Assembly: GCA_025331435.1 (NCBI GenBank)
Contig: JAIWNI010000007.1
Span: forward strand, 434,001-498,000
Length of the DNA stretch: 64,000 nucleotides
Source of the DNA: Choanephora cucurbitarum
Lineage: Eukaryota; Mucoromycota; Mucoromycetes; Mucorales; Choanephoraceae
Reading direction: 5' to 3'
How positions within the stretch are numbered: the stretch's first letter is position 1; every line of letters begins with the position of its first letter. Shown piece by piece: positions 33,053 to 42,890 of the stretch. A program made the position numbers and the translations under genes. A model generated the notes under the pieces. That model worked only from the letters and a program-made list of their open reading frames with translations, had not been told where the DNA came from and did not search any database.

Positions 33053-35828
33053 TAGAGTGCATCTTTTCTTAAATAGAAAATTTTTGAAAACCGGACATTT
33101 TTGAGATTTCACTCTCCGCTTCCATATTAAGAAGAATTTTTTTTTGCAAGCTTTTATTGGTTGATTTTCAATTTTCTGTGAGACTTATGTAACTTTGAGA
33201 ATTGCTCAACCAGGGCGAAAGTTTCTTTAACGTCTTTGCCTTGTGCATAAGCTCGAATGTATGCAAAGCTCTTGTTAAAAAATCTTCTAATAGTTAGTGG
33301 CTGCTCATTAGAGGGGCAGACACTGTCCAAGAAGTTGTGAATATTCCTATCCAGTGATTGGAAGGAATAATCACACTCCCGGCGTGCTTCTCTCTTGGCA
33401 GCGCCCCAGTACCGCTCAATCCAGTTGCATTCGCAGTGGTACTTGGGGTATAGTTCGAAAATGAAACCATTGTTCTCAATGACTTCGGCAAGGATGGACT
33501 TCTGTTGAAGAAAGTCCGGCTGAACTTCCAAAAGGTGAACAACACAACACCTGCGAGATTCAATAGCCACATTGTTACAATAGCGGACCATGTTGTATCT
33601 CTCTTGTTCGTTCAAAAAAAGCTTGCGATCCGCAAGAATGCCTCTGATGCCTATGAAATACTTTTTCATTTTTCCACCCTTATATTGAATGTTACTAAAA
33701 AGTCGTATAAAATAGAAATGTCTCTAAATTAACTTACAGCATGAGTTTTTGAATGAATTTTTAGGTATTCATTCGTTTTTTCTTGCATACTCTTCTTTTG
33801 GAAGTACACCTTCTGCTGCTCACAGTAGTTGTACTCTCTTTCAACGTAGAAAGACTGGTCAGAGAAAAGGCCTTGACCTGAATCATCGTTCTTTATCTCA
33901 ATGGCATTCATGTTCATTCTCTTCGCAACTAGAGCACTAGGGGCAAAGGCATTGTGATTGCTACTTTGGTCGAGAAGAAAGACTGCAACACAATCAGGAT
34001 GAAGGGCTTTGAAAAGAGGTATAACCTCATCTTCAAGTTGCTCCTTCATATGCTGACTGGTCCAGTAGCCTTGATATTGCGATCCAGAATAAAAGATCTT
34101 TCTTCCAGAGAGTACACGTCCATTTACCTTTCCTCTCATGGTTCCATGGCAGGGGCATTGGAACTCGGATACCATGATGAATCTGCCTTGTAACTTTGGA
34201 AGACAGTAGCTTTCGTTATTTTCCACCCATGAGTACCTTTGGAAATCATTAGCGTAGAATGTACTCTCATCGTGAGTGACAAACACCTGTTGCTTCATAC
34301 CCTCAGGCAACTTAGGGGGAGTAACTACGGCTGTGTCAAACTCATCGTACTCTTCCGAAAGCTCAAGGTATTTCTGCATTCTTTTAGACCATGCAGCACG
34401 GTACTCGACAACGTCCTCACGCTCGTGGCCATCAAAGTACAGAACTTTGCCTATTAGTATTCAAGAAAAACGTTAGAAGATTTCAATCAAAGATCGCATT
34501 TAATCAAGTTACCAAGGTGCTTGAAGTTGAATCCCCAAGAAATGAGGTTTCTTCTCACAGACTCGGCAGAAAGAGGCCAGACCGCACCGCCATCAACCAG
34601 CATTTCTTGTTCAAAGTAGATGCTTCGATTTTCTTTGGCAAGATTACAGTCCGGAGCTGGTTGACCAAAGCAGGGATACTTCTTTTGGCCTTGGGTTGGC
34701 TTCTGAACCATTTGATTGCCTTCATCTTGATGTCATTGTCATCAAGAACTGACACTCTCTTGCTATGCTTTCCCTGAGCACCGAGAGGAATGGCGTAAGA
34801 AGCCAAGTATTCAGCTGCGTGCTCTCTAATTATCTTGGCCCGATAACTGGTGGCTTTGTGCTTGTACACAATTGATGCTGCCTCCATAGATGACTTCATC
34901 TTGCGCCAGCGACCGCTGCTAGCCATTGTCTTAAAGTAATGGTAGACTGCATCATACTTGGCCATTTGGGAAATTCCCAATTTGTGTTGCTCAGATTGAA
35001 CATTTGTTCTAGGGACAACAAAGGCACAAAGGCGAACCAATGCGTCCTCAACTTGAGTTTTGTAGTCGGTTGCAGGCTCGATATCAGCCTCGGGCTGAAC
35101 AACCGGTCTATTGACAGGAGCGAAGAAGCTGTCAATTTTTGCATTTCCTTTTGCAATCTCTCTGCTTCTTTGGGCGATAAGACGCACGTGTCTGTCGCTA
35201 TGAGCTCCAGAGTGGCTGTATCTTTGTGTTGAAGCCTGTGCCTCAGAATTCCAGGCCAACTCAACCGTGTTTTGCATAGGTTGCGAGATCTCGACAACCT
35301 GATCGACCTCCATCTCCTCAGGAATAGGTTGGGGCGAAACAGTAGCAATTGAAAGACTAGCTGTTTCTTTAGCTTTTGCTGCAAGCTTTGACAAGTTTGC
35401 CATTCTTTGCTTTTTGGATGATACTTTAGGCATTGTTTTTGTGTGTAATGAAAATGGAAATTTTGAACTTTGACAAGTTCCTGTATTTTTTGATACAACT
35501 TTATTTGTGTAATATTAAATTAAGCAATTTGATTGGCTGGAAGTTTAAAATAGAGAAATTTAAGTAGCGAATTTGAACACAGTGCAGTAAAATATTGTGG
35601 ACATAGTTTGCTCTCCCAGCTTAAGGACCTCAACTTTGAAGGCAAACAAAAAATTTTTTTTGCAGAAGTCAAGTAACTTTTCCACCGTACGTTTTTAGAT
35701 AAATGCATTTAGAACACTTCTACGAAAGCAGAATTTGAAAAAAGTCAAATCCCATCATTCCTATACATTTTGAAAAAAAATCCAAAAAATAGCCCAAAAA
35801 TTTTCTATTTAAGAAAAGATGCACTCTA
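33053..35828 (-). mobile_element. DDE DNA transposon with 32-bp TIRs, copy 2
   Basis: Same element as 24199-26974 with constant offset 8,854 bp. TIRs at 33055-33086 and 35795-35826, TA at 33053-33054 and 35827-35828. No base difference was noticed between the two copies, including the transposase frameshift region. The left flank here (T-run, end of a gene fragment) is unrelated to the left flank of copy 1, while the right flank is shared for a further 1,046 bp. Confidence 0.92.
33154..35433 (-). pseudogene. DDE transposase of the TIR element, copy 2, with the same frameshift
   Basis: Identical in translation to the gene at 24300-26579. N-terminal basic part from ATG 35433, catalytic residues in VTHDEST, FLLDQSSNH and WIERYWG, introns at about 34511-34449 and 33732-33674. 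The one-base frame change in about 34579-34711 is also present, so it predates the duplication or is tolerated by the element. Confidence 0.82.
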
Positions 35829-36874
35829 TGAATGGATTGGCGAGCGTCTCTGTCAGATTGAAGCCGGCAAGTTTAGAGACGTAGAGGAAGAGTTGTTGAT
35901 AATCAAAGTAGAGCTGATTTGCAAAGACATCCACAACCTTAAGATAGAAACGACTTATGGTCATGCAATTGCTTCACATAGCTTTTAACCCAAAGGGCTG
36001 TGCCTGAGGTATGATTTGAGTGATTTGGAATTTATCTAAGCAATAAAATATCAAATAGTACTATGAAATTTAGTGTTGCACATCTCTCCGACCAATAAGT
36101 TTAATGAGAGCTTGTCTACAGGAAGACACTTTTATGATGATCAAAAGAGAAGTACCAATCGTCAGAATAGCTCAGTGTTAACCAAACGATTCGTGTTATT
36201 GAGAATCATATATTTGTGGTGTTTGTATCTACCTAATAAAGAAGCCAGCAATAACACTCTATACAGTGATATACACCTTTTGCCAAAATGATGTCGCAAA
36301 AAGAAAAGTTAAAGCGTCGCACAATTCAAGAAAAGAGTGTCGTGCTTTTTGAAAAAAAAAAAAAAAGATGCCATACTATAAATATAATTGTTTATTAAAT
36401 AGGATGGCCTGCAAGGCAGTCAGCAAAACGTCTGGTAGAATAACGCGCAAACCATTCAAAAGATGATTGAGCAACTTTGTTGCTAGCGTCTGCAATTATT
36501 TGAGGTAGTGGTATCCTTTTTAAGTACAAACCCCTTTTCACACTACTCTTAACAACAGACCAAAATTGTTCTATTAGGTTGAGTTCTGGAGAGTAAGGTG
36601 GCAAGTAAATGCACTTGTAGCCGCGCTCTTTGATCATTTCACCAATTATTTTACTTGTGTATATGGGCGCACTGTCAATAATCAGATAATGTCCTTTCAT
36701 TTCAGGAAACTTATCCATCTCAGCAAGAATGTCTTTGATGAAATTGACATAATAATTGGTTACTGTGCCCTTTGTTTACTGCTTTTTGTCGCCACCTAGC
36801 TTTTTTTTTCTTTGAAAATGGTATAGGCTTCCTCAAGCTAATCTTGATGAGACCTTCAGCAGAGGTGGCTCCCA
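35829..36874. repeat. Duplicated flank adjoining transposon copy 2
   Basis: Matches 26975-28020. Here the sequence does not stop at GTGGCTCCCA (36865-36874) but continues into the rest of the second transposase. This locus is therefore the likely source, and the 24-28 kb locus the truncated derivative. Confidence 0.9.
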
Positions 36875-37703
36875 GGATAGAAATTGAGTTGGCGCTCGCA
36901 GTTAGTATTTTGGCTTTGGCAGCCTCCCCCTTTTGGTAACCAGCCTTGAGACAGTCCTTCTCAGGTTTGCATTGAACTCCAATTCATCGATGGAAACACA
37001 GTTGCTGTTGATTTATCGAAGATGGATCTATATATTTATGTAAAAGAGAATAATAAAACAATGTGTGATTCAGTTACGAATAAACGGTACGTTGAAATAA
37101 AGAAAATGGCCAGGAACTATATCTACACTAAAGTTAATTATTTATATGTGTCTGTCACTGAATATGTCATACCTGCTGATTGACAGTTGGCAATGAAAAT
37201 ACTATAAATCTATCGTTAATCGCATTCTTTATTATGTTTATTTTTCCTGAAGTATGCCCTAGTATCACAGTTACTCATATAGTCAACGCCCAACTCTTTC
37301 ACCATTTCCATTCATCCTTTTCTTGTTTGGATTCTCTCTGGGGCGTTTCCTTCTGCAGGCTCCAATTGAACCTTTTTAATGATGAAAGTCCATAAGTCAG
37401 CCATATAGCGATAGAGTGTTCTTTTTTAAAATGCTCAAGTCCATAAAGCTACTAGACATCTGATCCATCAACTGATAGATAGTGGTAGTGGGATATTTGT
37501 AATAGAAGTCAGATACTAAACTTTTGGTTGCCTCTGCTAATTCTCCTTCAGGTTCAATAATTCCTGGGCGGCTGATTGTCTTGAACAATGAGTCCGAGTC
37601 CTCTTTCCAAGTCCTACACCATTTTTGTAAAGTTCTAGGCCCAACTTGAGCTCTATGGCCACAGCTCTTGCAATGTTCCTAGGATGAATATCAACTAAGT
37701 GAG
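36395..37703 (-). pseudogene. Second IS630/Tc1-like transposase, near full-length but decayed
   Basis: Minus-strand order: CKSCGHRAQVGPRTLQKW near 37650 (helix-turn-helix), FKTISRPGIIEPEGELAEAT and YQLMDQMSSSFMDLSILKK (winged-helix region), KKVQLEPAEGNAPERIQTRK near 37350, an apparent intron, CVSIDELEFNANLRRT near 37000 (first catalytic Asp in IDE), ISILGATSAEGLIKISLRK, IIDSAPIY (second Asp) and YLPPYSPELNLIEQFW (Glu), stop at 36395. Frame changes and an A-run near 36810 interrupt it. No terminal repeats were found. The C-terminal half is what was copied to 27541-28020. Confidence 0.75.
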
Positions 37704-37719
37704 CAGCGTGAGCATATAA

Positions 37720-38145
37720 AAGGGACTGCTAAGTTTGGAAAGGGTTCAGCGATGGTTTGGGGTTTTTTTTAGACTGGTGTTTGGGCCCTCTTGTGGTGTT
37801 GGAGGAATCGATAAATCAGGTCACTTATGTCCAACTTCTGGCTGACCACTTTCTTCTCTGATTGGAAGAATTAACTAGTCATAAAGGTAAAGACTTTACC
37901 TTCCAGGAAGATGGTATCTAATGTCATACTGGCTCCTACAGCACTTGGTACAAGAATAAGTGCCATATAACGCAATTTGACTACTGACCAGCCTAAAGTC
38001 CCGATTTGAACCCGAACGAACACCTTTGGGTTTACTTGAGGAACTCAAGGCATGACTTATAGAAGAATTGTACCGAATTGATGTCAATTTATTTTCAGTG
38101 CTTGCACTCAGTATGCCCCGTCGATGCCAAGCTGTAATCTACAAA
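37720..38145 (+). pseudogene. Tc1/mariner transposase remnant (third family)
   Basis: Plus-strand fragments KFGKGSAMVWGFF (37727), FQEDGI (37903) and QSPDLNP-like wording with NEHLW near 37990-38030 (third catalytic residue region), then basic C-terminal residues, all interrupted by stops. This is the WGcf..FQqDn..H..WPaqSPDLNPIE architecture of Tc1-type enzymes and is in the opposite orientation to the transposase on its left. Only the catalytic half remains. Confidence 0.65.
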
Positions 38146-38281
38146 AGGGGGGCTCATACAAAATGCTAGTTTTTTTTTATATATTATTTTATAATTGTAT
38201 AATAGCCAGTCATAAGATTGGCATTTTACTATACCACTTCTTTACTTGAAGATAAGGCACAAATAAAAAAAAACAATTCAT

Positions 38282-39547
38282 TCATTCATCCTCATCTTGG
38301 TACTCTTCTTGGTACTCTTCTTGGTACTCTTCTTGGTACTCTTCTTGGTACTCTTCTTGGTACTCTTCTTGTTCTTCGACTTGAATTTCAGATTCAGCTC
38401 TTCTTCGGCGAGATCGAGTAGGCGTCAAGTAAACATTGGGTGAGGTATTGCCATCAGTAGTGGTGACGGTAGAGGAGCCAAGCATAGAGGAAAAAAACTT
38501 CTCTTTTTCGCGTTTACAAAGAGCTTCAAGAACAATATCCTTGATATGAACATGATAATTACGCCATGAATAAAGATGGTCAATAGTATCAATAAAAGAA
38601 GGTAGTTCATCAATATATGTGGGTATAGTGAGTGTATATAGTGTTCTAGCGACAAAGACATCATCAAGTGGCTTGACAGCAAACATGTACCCCATAGTAC
38701 CCGTCCAATCCATACCAACTGTCATCACCTTGTTCTTGTCAGTTTCAGAGATAGGAAGGTCCAAAAAGTACCTCAAGATTGCCTTGTTGACTCTGATGTT
38801 CTTCGCCTGTTGTTGCAGACATTTGGCAGCAGGAGACTTCTTCCTTTTCCACTCGCTCGTGGACAACTCCATATCTTTCGTCGCAAGAATCAAGTCGATT
38901 CTTCTGCCAAAGCCATTGTTAGAAGGAATATTTGCATTATATATTTTTTCTAGATTTTTGGCCACTGTCTTGGAAGCTCTAGATACTCTTTCTCCATCCA
39001 GAATGTCTAACATAGTGTTATCTAAAATTTCATCGAGTATCTTTGCAAATTTGCGATAGCATGTCAGTTCACTTGCATCGTCATCAGAACGAATGCTGCA
39101 GTCAGTAAGGCAATGCTTGGTGACTGTATCAAGTATATCCAAGACTTGTAAGCATTCTGTCTGGTCAGACTTCAGCATTGACAGCTTTTTTTCGGCAATT
39201 GCAATTCTTATCTCCTTCTTGTCGATTTTGTCATTTACAGTGCCTCTTGTCAGTATTTCTTGGTATAATTGCTTAGCGGTGATTGACATTCCTTCCTTTA
39301 TATTCATATCTACATCATTTAACCTCTCCCAAAACTGATTGTTCAAATACTGACGGAATACAGACGTAACACCATTGTTGACTGTGTCAATAATACGGGA
39401 CAACGATAACTTCAAGGCATTGACTTGCATGATGTTGCTTAGATCGATTACCATCGCAAGCTTCGCTGACATTACATCTAGCTGTTCACCAAGTGTTGTT
39501 GGGTTAAATACTTTAATAAGGTTTTCTACGGCAAAAGCATCCGCCAT
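38282..39547 (-). CDS. PD-(D/E)XK-like nuclease-family protein with acidic repeat tail
   Basis: About 421 residues from the first in-frame ATG (39547, MADAFAVENLIKVFNP). The frame is open a little further upstream to an AG acceptor (about 39566) preceded by a good GTAAG donor at about 39629, so an upstream exon existed or exists. The central region GERVSRASKTVAKNLEK, then GRRIDLILATKDMELSTSEW-K-R-K, fits the E...D...E-x-x-K layout of PD-(D/E)XK nucleases; QQQAKNIRVNKAILRYF follows and VGMDWTGTMGYMFAV looks like a core strand. A family with 'GRKVD..E.gcxEcgK' wording is, as I recall, abundant in Mucorales and unnamed. The C-terminus is six copies of EEYQ-type units encoded by a 12-bp minisatellite. 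Its 5' side abuts the large palindrome. Nuclease activity is inference. Confidence 0.6.
   Translation of the reverse strand: MADAFAVENLIKVFNPTTLGEQLDVMSAKLAMVIDLSNIMQVNALKLSLSRIIDTVNNGVTSVFRQYLNNQFWERLNDVDMNIKEGMSITAKQLYQEILTRGTVNDKIDKKEIRIAIAEKKLSMLKSDQTECLQVLDILDTVTKHCLTDCSIRSDDDASELTCYRKFAKILDEILDNTMLDILDGERVSRASKTVAKNLEKIYNANIPSNNGFGRRIDLILATKDMELSTSEWKRKKSPAAKCLQQQAKNIRVNKAILRYFLDLPISETDKNKVMTVGMDWTGTMGYMFAVKPLDDVFVARTLYTLTIPTYIDELPSFIDTIDHLYSWRNYHVHIKDIVLEALCKREKEKFFSSMLGSSTVTTTDGNTSPNVYLTPTRSRRRRAESEIQVEEQEEYQEEYQEEYQEEYQEEYQEEYQDEDE
38296..38367. repeat. 12-bp minisatellite in coding sequence (six copies)
   Basis: Six perfect copies of CTTGGTACTCTT, read on the minus strand as repeated EEYQ. 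In frame at the C-terminus of the nuclease-like gene, so copy-number changes alter length but not frame. Confidence 0.95.
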
Positions 39548-39645
39548 GTAGAATGTTTTAGACAACTATAAAATCATTAAAAAAAAAGTCAATAAATCAA
39601 CACCTAGCCTTTTCTTCTGAAACTTACGGCTTTAGATCCATAAAT

Positions 39646-41656
39646 ATCACCACAAGAGAAATTGGGTATCAAAAAAGGAAACTTAACTAGCAGGCTACAT
39701 TTTATTGGATAAAAACTGTGTAATCCCCCCATTTGAGTTCTACATTTGGATTTTTGTAAGACTTTGTTAATAAAAATGGTAGTCTAGTAAGACAAACAAA
39801 ACGCTTTGGGAGAATAGGTGTGACAATTCCACCAGAAACGTAAAATTGTGAACGTCGGTGTTGGTTTGGGTGCTTGTCGAGTTTTTTCTTCGTTTTTTTT
39901 CTAAGTACTTTTGAGATTGAGAGGGTGACTGCTATAAACTAGTAACTAATTCCTGATACTTAGAAAAAATTTTCTCTTTTCTTTATCTTCTAAGGTGAGT
40001 TTCAGGCTATTTCTTTACTTTGGATGGCGACTAACACGCTTTTAATGGCAGAGTAGCTCTTTGTTCCTAACGCGCTCAAGATGCAACAGTATTTAGTGTG
40101 CTTGCTTTGAAAAGTACAGAAGAGACCCAAACTGTAGGTTAGTTTTTAAGGCATTACAGATGAGATAAGAGTTTTAACATCACCTCCTTTCTATAGATGG
40201 CTTGCATATTCTTTAACAACAAATAGATGCAGCAAGTGCAAAGGCGCCTAAACTACTTGAGCTTCTAAGGTGCTTTCTACTGTCAATCCAAACCAAAGCG
40301 TTCTGCTAGAATGCCTTAGCTGTTCTGGTTTCAACCATAAGGTAAGTGACGCAAATAAGTGTTAGAGCCTAGCAGAGGCTAGCATTAGTACAGCTTTTTT
40401 CTACCAATAAAATGAAGCAAAAATACTTTTCTGCATCCCCCCATTCTTATTTGAAAAGTACCCCCAATATTATTTGAGAGTGCCCCCAATATTATTTGAG
40501 AAATGGCCCCCAATTCCTATATGAGGAATACCCCCACCCATTTTTGGAGAAAATTCAAGCACTGTCCAAAAAAGGAATCTTAACTGCATGCTACACAAAA
40601 ACTGCCTTTGTTTCACAGAAAAAATCTCTTGTGGTGATACACTAAACTTCGGAATTCAGAAGGAGATAACGATCACCACAAGAGATTTTTTCTGTGAAAC
40701 AAAGGCAGTTTTTGTGTAGCATGCAGTTAAGATTCCTTTTTTGGACAGTCCTTGAATTTTCTCCAAAAATGGGTGGGGGGTATTCCTCATATAGGAATTG
40801 GGGGCCATTTCTCAAATAATATTGGGGGTGCTCTCAAATAATATTGGGGGTACTTTTCAAATAAGAATGGGGGGATGCAGAAGAGTATTTTTGCTTCATT
40901 TTATTGGTAGAAAAAACTGTACTAATGCTGCTAGGCTTTAACACTCATTTGCGTCACTTACCTTATGGTTGAAACCAGAACAGCTAAGGCATTCTAGCAG
41001 AACGCTTTGGTTTGGATTGACAGTAGAAAACACCTTAGAAGCTCAAGTAGTTTAGGCGCCTTTGCACTTGGTGCATCTATTTGTTGTTAAAGAATATGCA
41101 AGCCATCTATAGAAAGAAGATGATGTTAAAACTCTTATCTCATCTGTAGTGCCTTAAAAACTAACCTACAGTTTGGGTCTCTTCTGTACTTTTCAAAGCA
41201 AACACACTAGATACTGTTGCATCTTGAGCGCGTTGGGAACAAAGAGCTACTCTGCCATTAGAAGCGTGTTAGTTGCCATCCAAAGCAAAGAAATACCTAA
41301 AACTCACCTTAGAAGATAAAGGAAAGAGAAAATTTTTTCTAAGTATTAGGGATTAGTTACTAGTTTATAGCAGTCACCCCTTCAATCTCAAAAGTACTTA
41401 GAAAAAAAATGAAGAAAAAACTCGACAAGCACCCAAACCAACACCGGCGTTCACAATTTTACGTTTCTGGTGGAATTGTCACACCTATTCTCCCAAAGCG
41501 TTTTGTTTGCCTTACTAGACTACCATTTTTATTAACACAGTCTTACAAAAATCCAAATGTAGAACTCAAATGGGGGGATTACACAGTTTTTATCCAATGA
41601 AATGTAGCCTGCTAGTTAAGTTTCCTTTTTTGATACCCAATTTCTCTTGTGGTGAT
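39646..41656. mobile_element. Nearly perfect 2-kb palindrome: two inverted about 1-kb elements with 33-bp spacer
   Basis: The left arm 39646-40638 and right arm 40672-41656 are reverse complements with scattered substitutions and a few small indels (roughly 97% by eye), around a spacer 40639-40671 that contains GGAATTC. Each arm is itself bounded by short inverted ends ATCACCACAAGAGA, so each looks like a complete small DNA element inserted head-to-head. Inside each arm, close to each end, is a direct repeat of AAAAAAGGAA.CTTAACT..CA.GCTACA. Each arm also has five evenly spaced runs of 5-6 C (left) or G (right). No transposase is encoded. The short reading frames in it are not convincing genes. 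Confidence 0.88.
40437..40535. repeat. Five evenly spaced C5-C6 runs (left arm)
   Basis: C runs start at 40437, 40461, 40483, 40507 and 40531, i.e. every 22-24 bp, separated by AT-rich units such as AATATTATTTGAGA. The mirror image (G runs starting at 40775, 40800, 40824, 40846 and 40869) is in the right arm. It looks like a degenerate tandem repeat with a conserved C5 core. Confidence 0.9.
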
Positions 41657-41806
41657 AGTGTTGAAATTCAGGTGAAAATTCACATTAACAAAGAAAAAAA
41701 GAGAATCCACATTAATCATCATTTTAAGGAGAGAAAGAGAGAGATTTTGCATCTTTATTTTTTCTTCTTTTCTCCCTTTATTTCTTTTTATATTACTGTT
41801 AGGAAA

Positions 41807-42511
41807 ATGCAGCCTTGGGCAGATAAGACAAATGGTAGCTCAAACAAGACATCGTCTCTACATCTTGACAACACGTTATCCAATGTACATCACACCAGTC
41901 AAAGTCAGACACAATCAACAGGATTTCGTACAAGTGACAAAGGAAAAGAAAAGCAATACGGTTTATTTGACGATAGAGCTCCAATGACTGAACCGTCACC
42001 CCTATCTTCTTATTTTAACCACCCTTCTTCGCCCTCTTTACAATTTGCTGCAGCTCACGAAAACACCTTGGACGGTTCCGAGGTTTCAGCCTTTTTAAAC
42101 ACAACAAATTACAGCGATGCAGTCCACCAAGACGATTTAATATCTGACTCGATAGCTTATATTAGTCACAGACATCAAATGGATACACAACAGGCACTTT
42201 CCGAAAAAGAAAAATTACAACATCATTGGACAGCTGAATTGTTGGCAGCAGAAGATATTGTAGCCTATTTACAGACTGCAGATTATACAGAAGATATCTA
42301 TGGTATTCCTCTTCTTGGTCAATGGATCAAAGAGGCTCAGCATGAAATACAGCAAGGATCCGAAAATACTAAGAAGGCAGTGGATCGATTAGCTATGATT
42401 CGGAGTCATCTAGTTCAAAAGGCACAGGGCAATGTTGAATTAGCTGCCAAAAATGTATTCAGCATGAATAATAATGATTGGTCTCTTACTTTTCTTGACT
42501 CACAATTTTAA
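41807..42511 (+). CDS. Uncharacterised hydrophilic protein (234 aa)
   Basis: ATG 41807 (MQPWADKTNGSSNKTSSLHL) was chosen because upstream in-frame sequence lies in the palindrome and in a pyrimidine-rich leader; an AG just before (ATTACTGTTAG) suggests a 5'-leader intron. The first about 110 residues are Ser/Thr/His-rich and probably disordered. The second half is helical: HRHQMDTQQALSEKEKLQHH, TAELLAAEDIVAYLQTADY, PLLGQWIKEAQHEIQQGSEN and KKAVDRLAMIRSHLVQKAQG. No signal peptide or membrane segment. I do not recognise the family. The stop is only 34 bp from the retrotransposon that inserted in its 3' region; the palindrome ends 150 bp before the start. Confidence 0.65.
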   Translation: MQPWADKTNGSSNKTSSLHLDNTLSNVHHTSQSQTQSTGFRTSDKGKEKQYGLFDDRAPMTEPSPLSSYFNHPSSPSLQFAAAHENTLDGSEVSAFLNTTNYSDAVHQDDLISDSIAYISHRHQMDTQQALSEKEKLQHHWTAELLAAEDIVAYLQTADYTEDIYGIPLLGQWIKEAQHEIQQGSENTKKAVDRLAMIRSHLVQKAQGNVELAAKNVFSMNNNDWSLTFLDSQF

Positions 42512-42545
42512 CTCAGTTTCTATTTTTTTCTTTCAATAAATAGAC

Positions 42546-42872
42546 TGTTATGTGGTTCTGGGTTTTATTCAAAAAAATAATTACCAACTGGATTAAAATA
42601 TAAAGGTTAAGACATGAAATATAGCTATAATTTGGTTAATTGTACTGACCAAAATGTTGGTAATGAGATAATCGATATAAGTAAAGTGGAGAAATAGATA
42701 ATTTAAAATAGAATGAAAAAGAGAGAAAAACAAGATGTGGGATAAAGTGGGTTACTGTGGTTTTATGGTTTTTGAGGTGTATGGTGTAGCATCACACAAT
42801 TACTGTGTTTTTGCCATTGTAGAAAGACAGTCATACCAAAGGTTTTTACCAAAACAAGTGCACCACAGAACA
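42546..42872 (-). repeat. 3' LTR (relative to element transcription)
   Basis: 327 bp, TG...CA ends, same sequence as 47756-48082 at a constant offset of 5,210 bp. Confidence 0.95.
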
Positions 42873-42890
42873 TACTCCCCCCAGACAAAT

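Noticed and set aside
39646..41656. Palindrome as a pure assembly artefact
   Set aside because: The arms differ by scattered substitutions and small indels and have a unique 33-bp spacer; a read-through artefact would be identical. Long reads would still be the proper proof.
41570..41806. Possible N-terminal extension of the 234-aa gene
   Set aside because: The extension is the palindrome end and a pyrimidine-rich leader with an AG acceptor; the ATG at 41807 starts sequence with normal coding composition.
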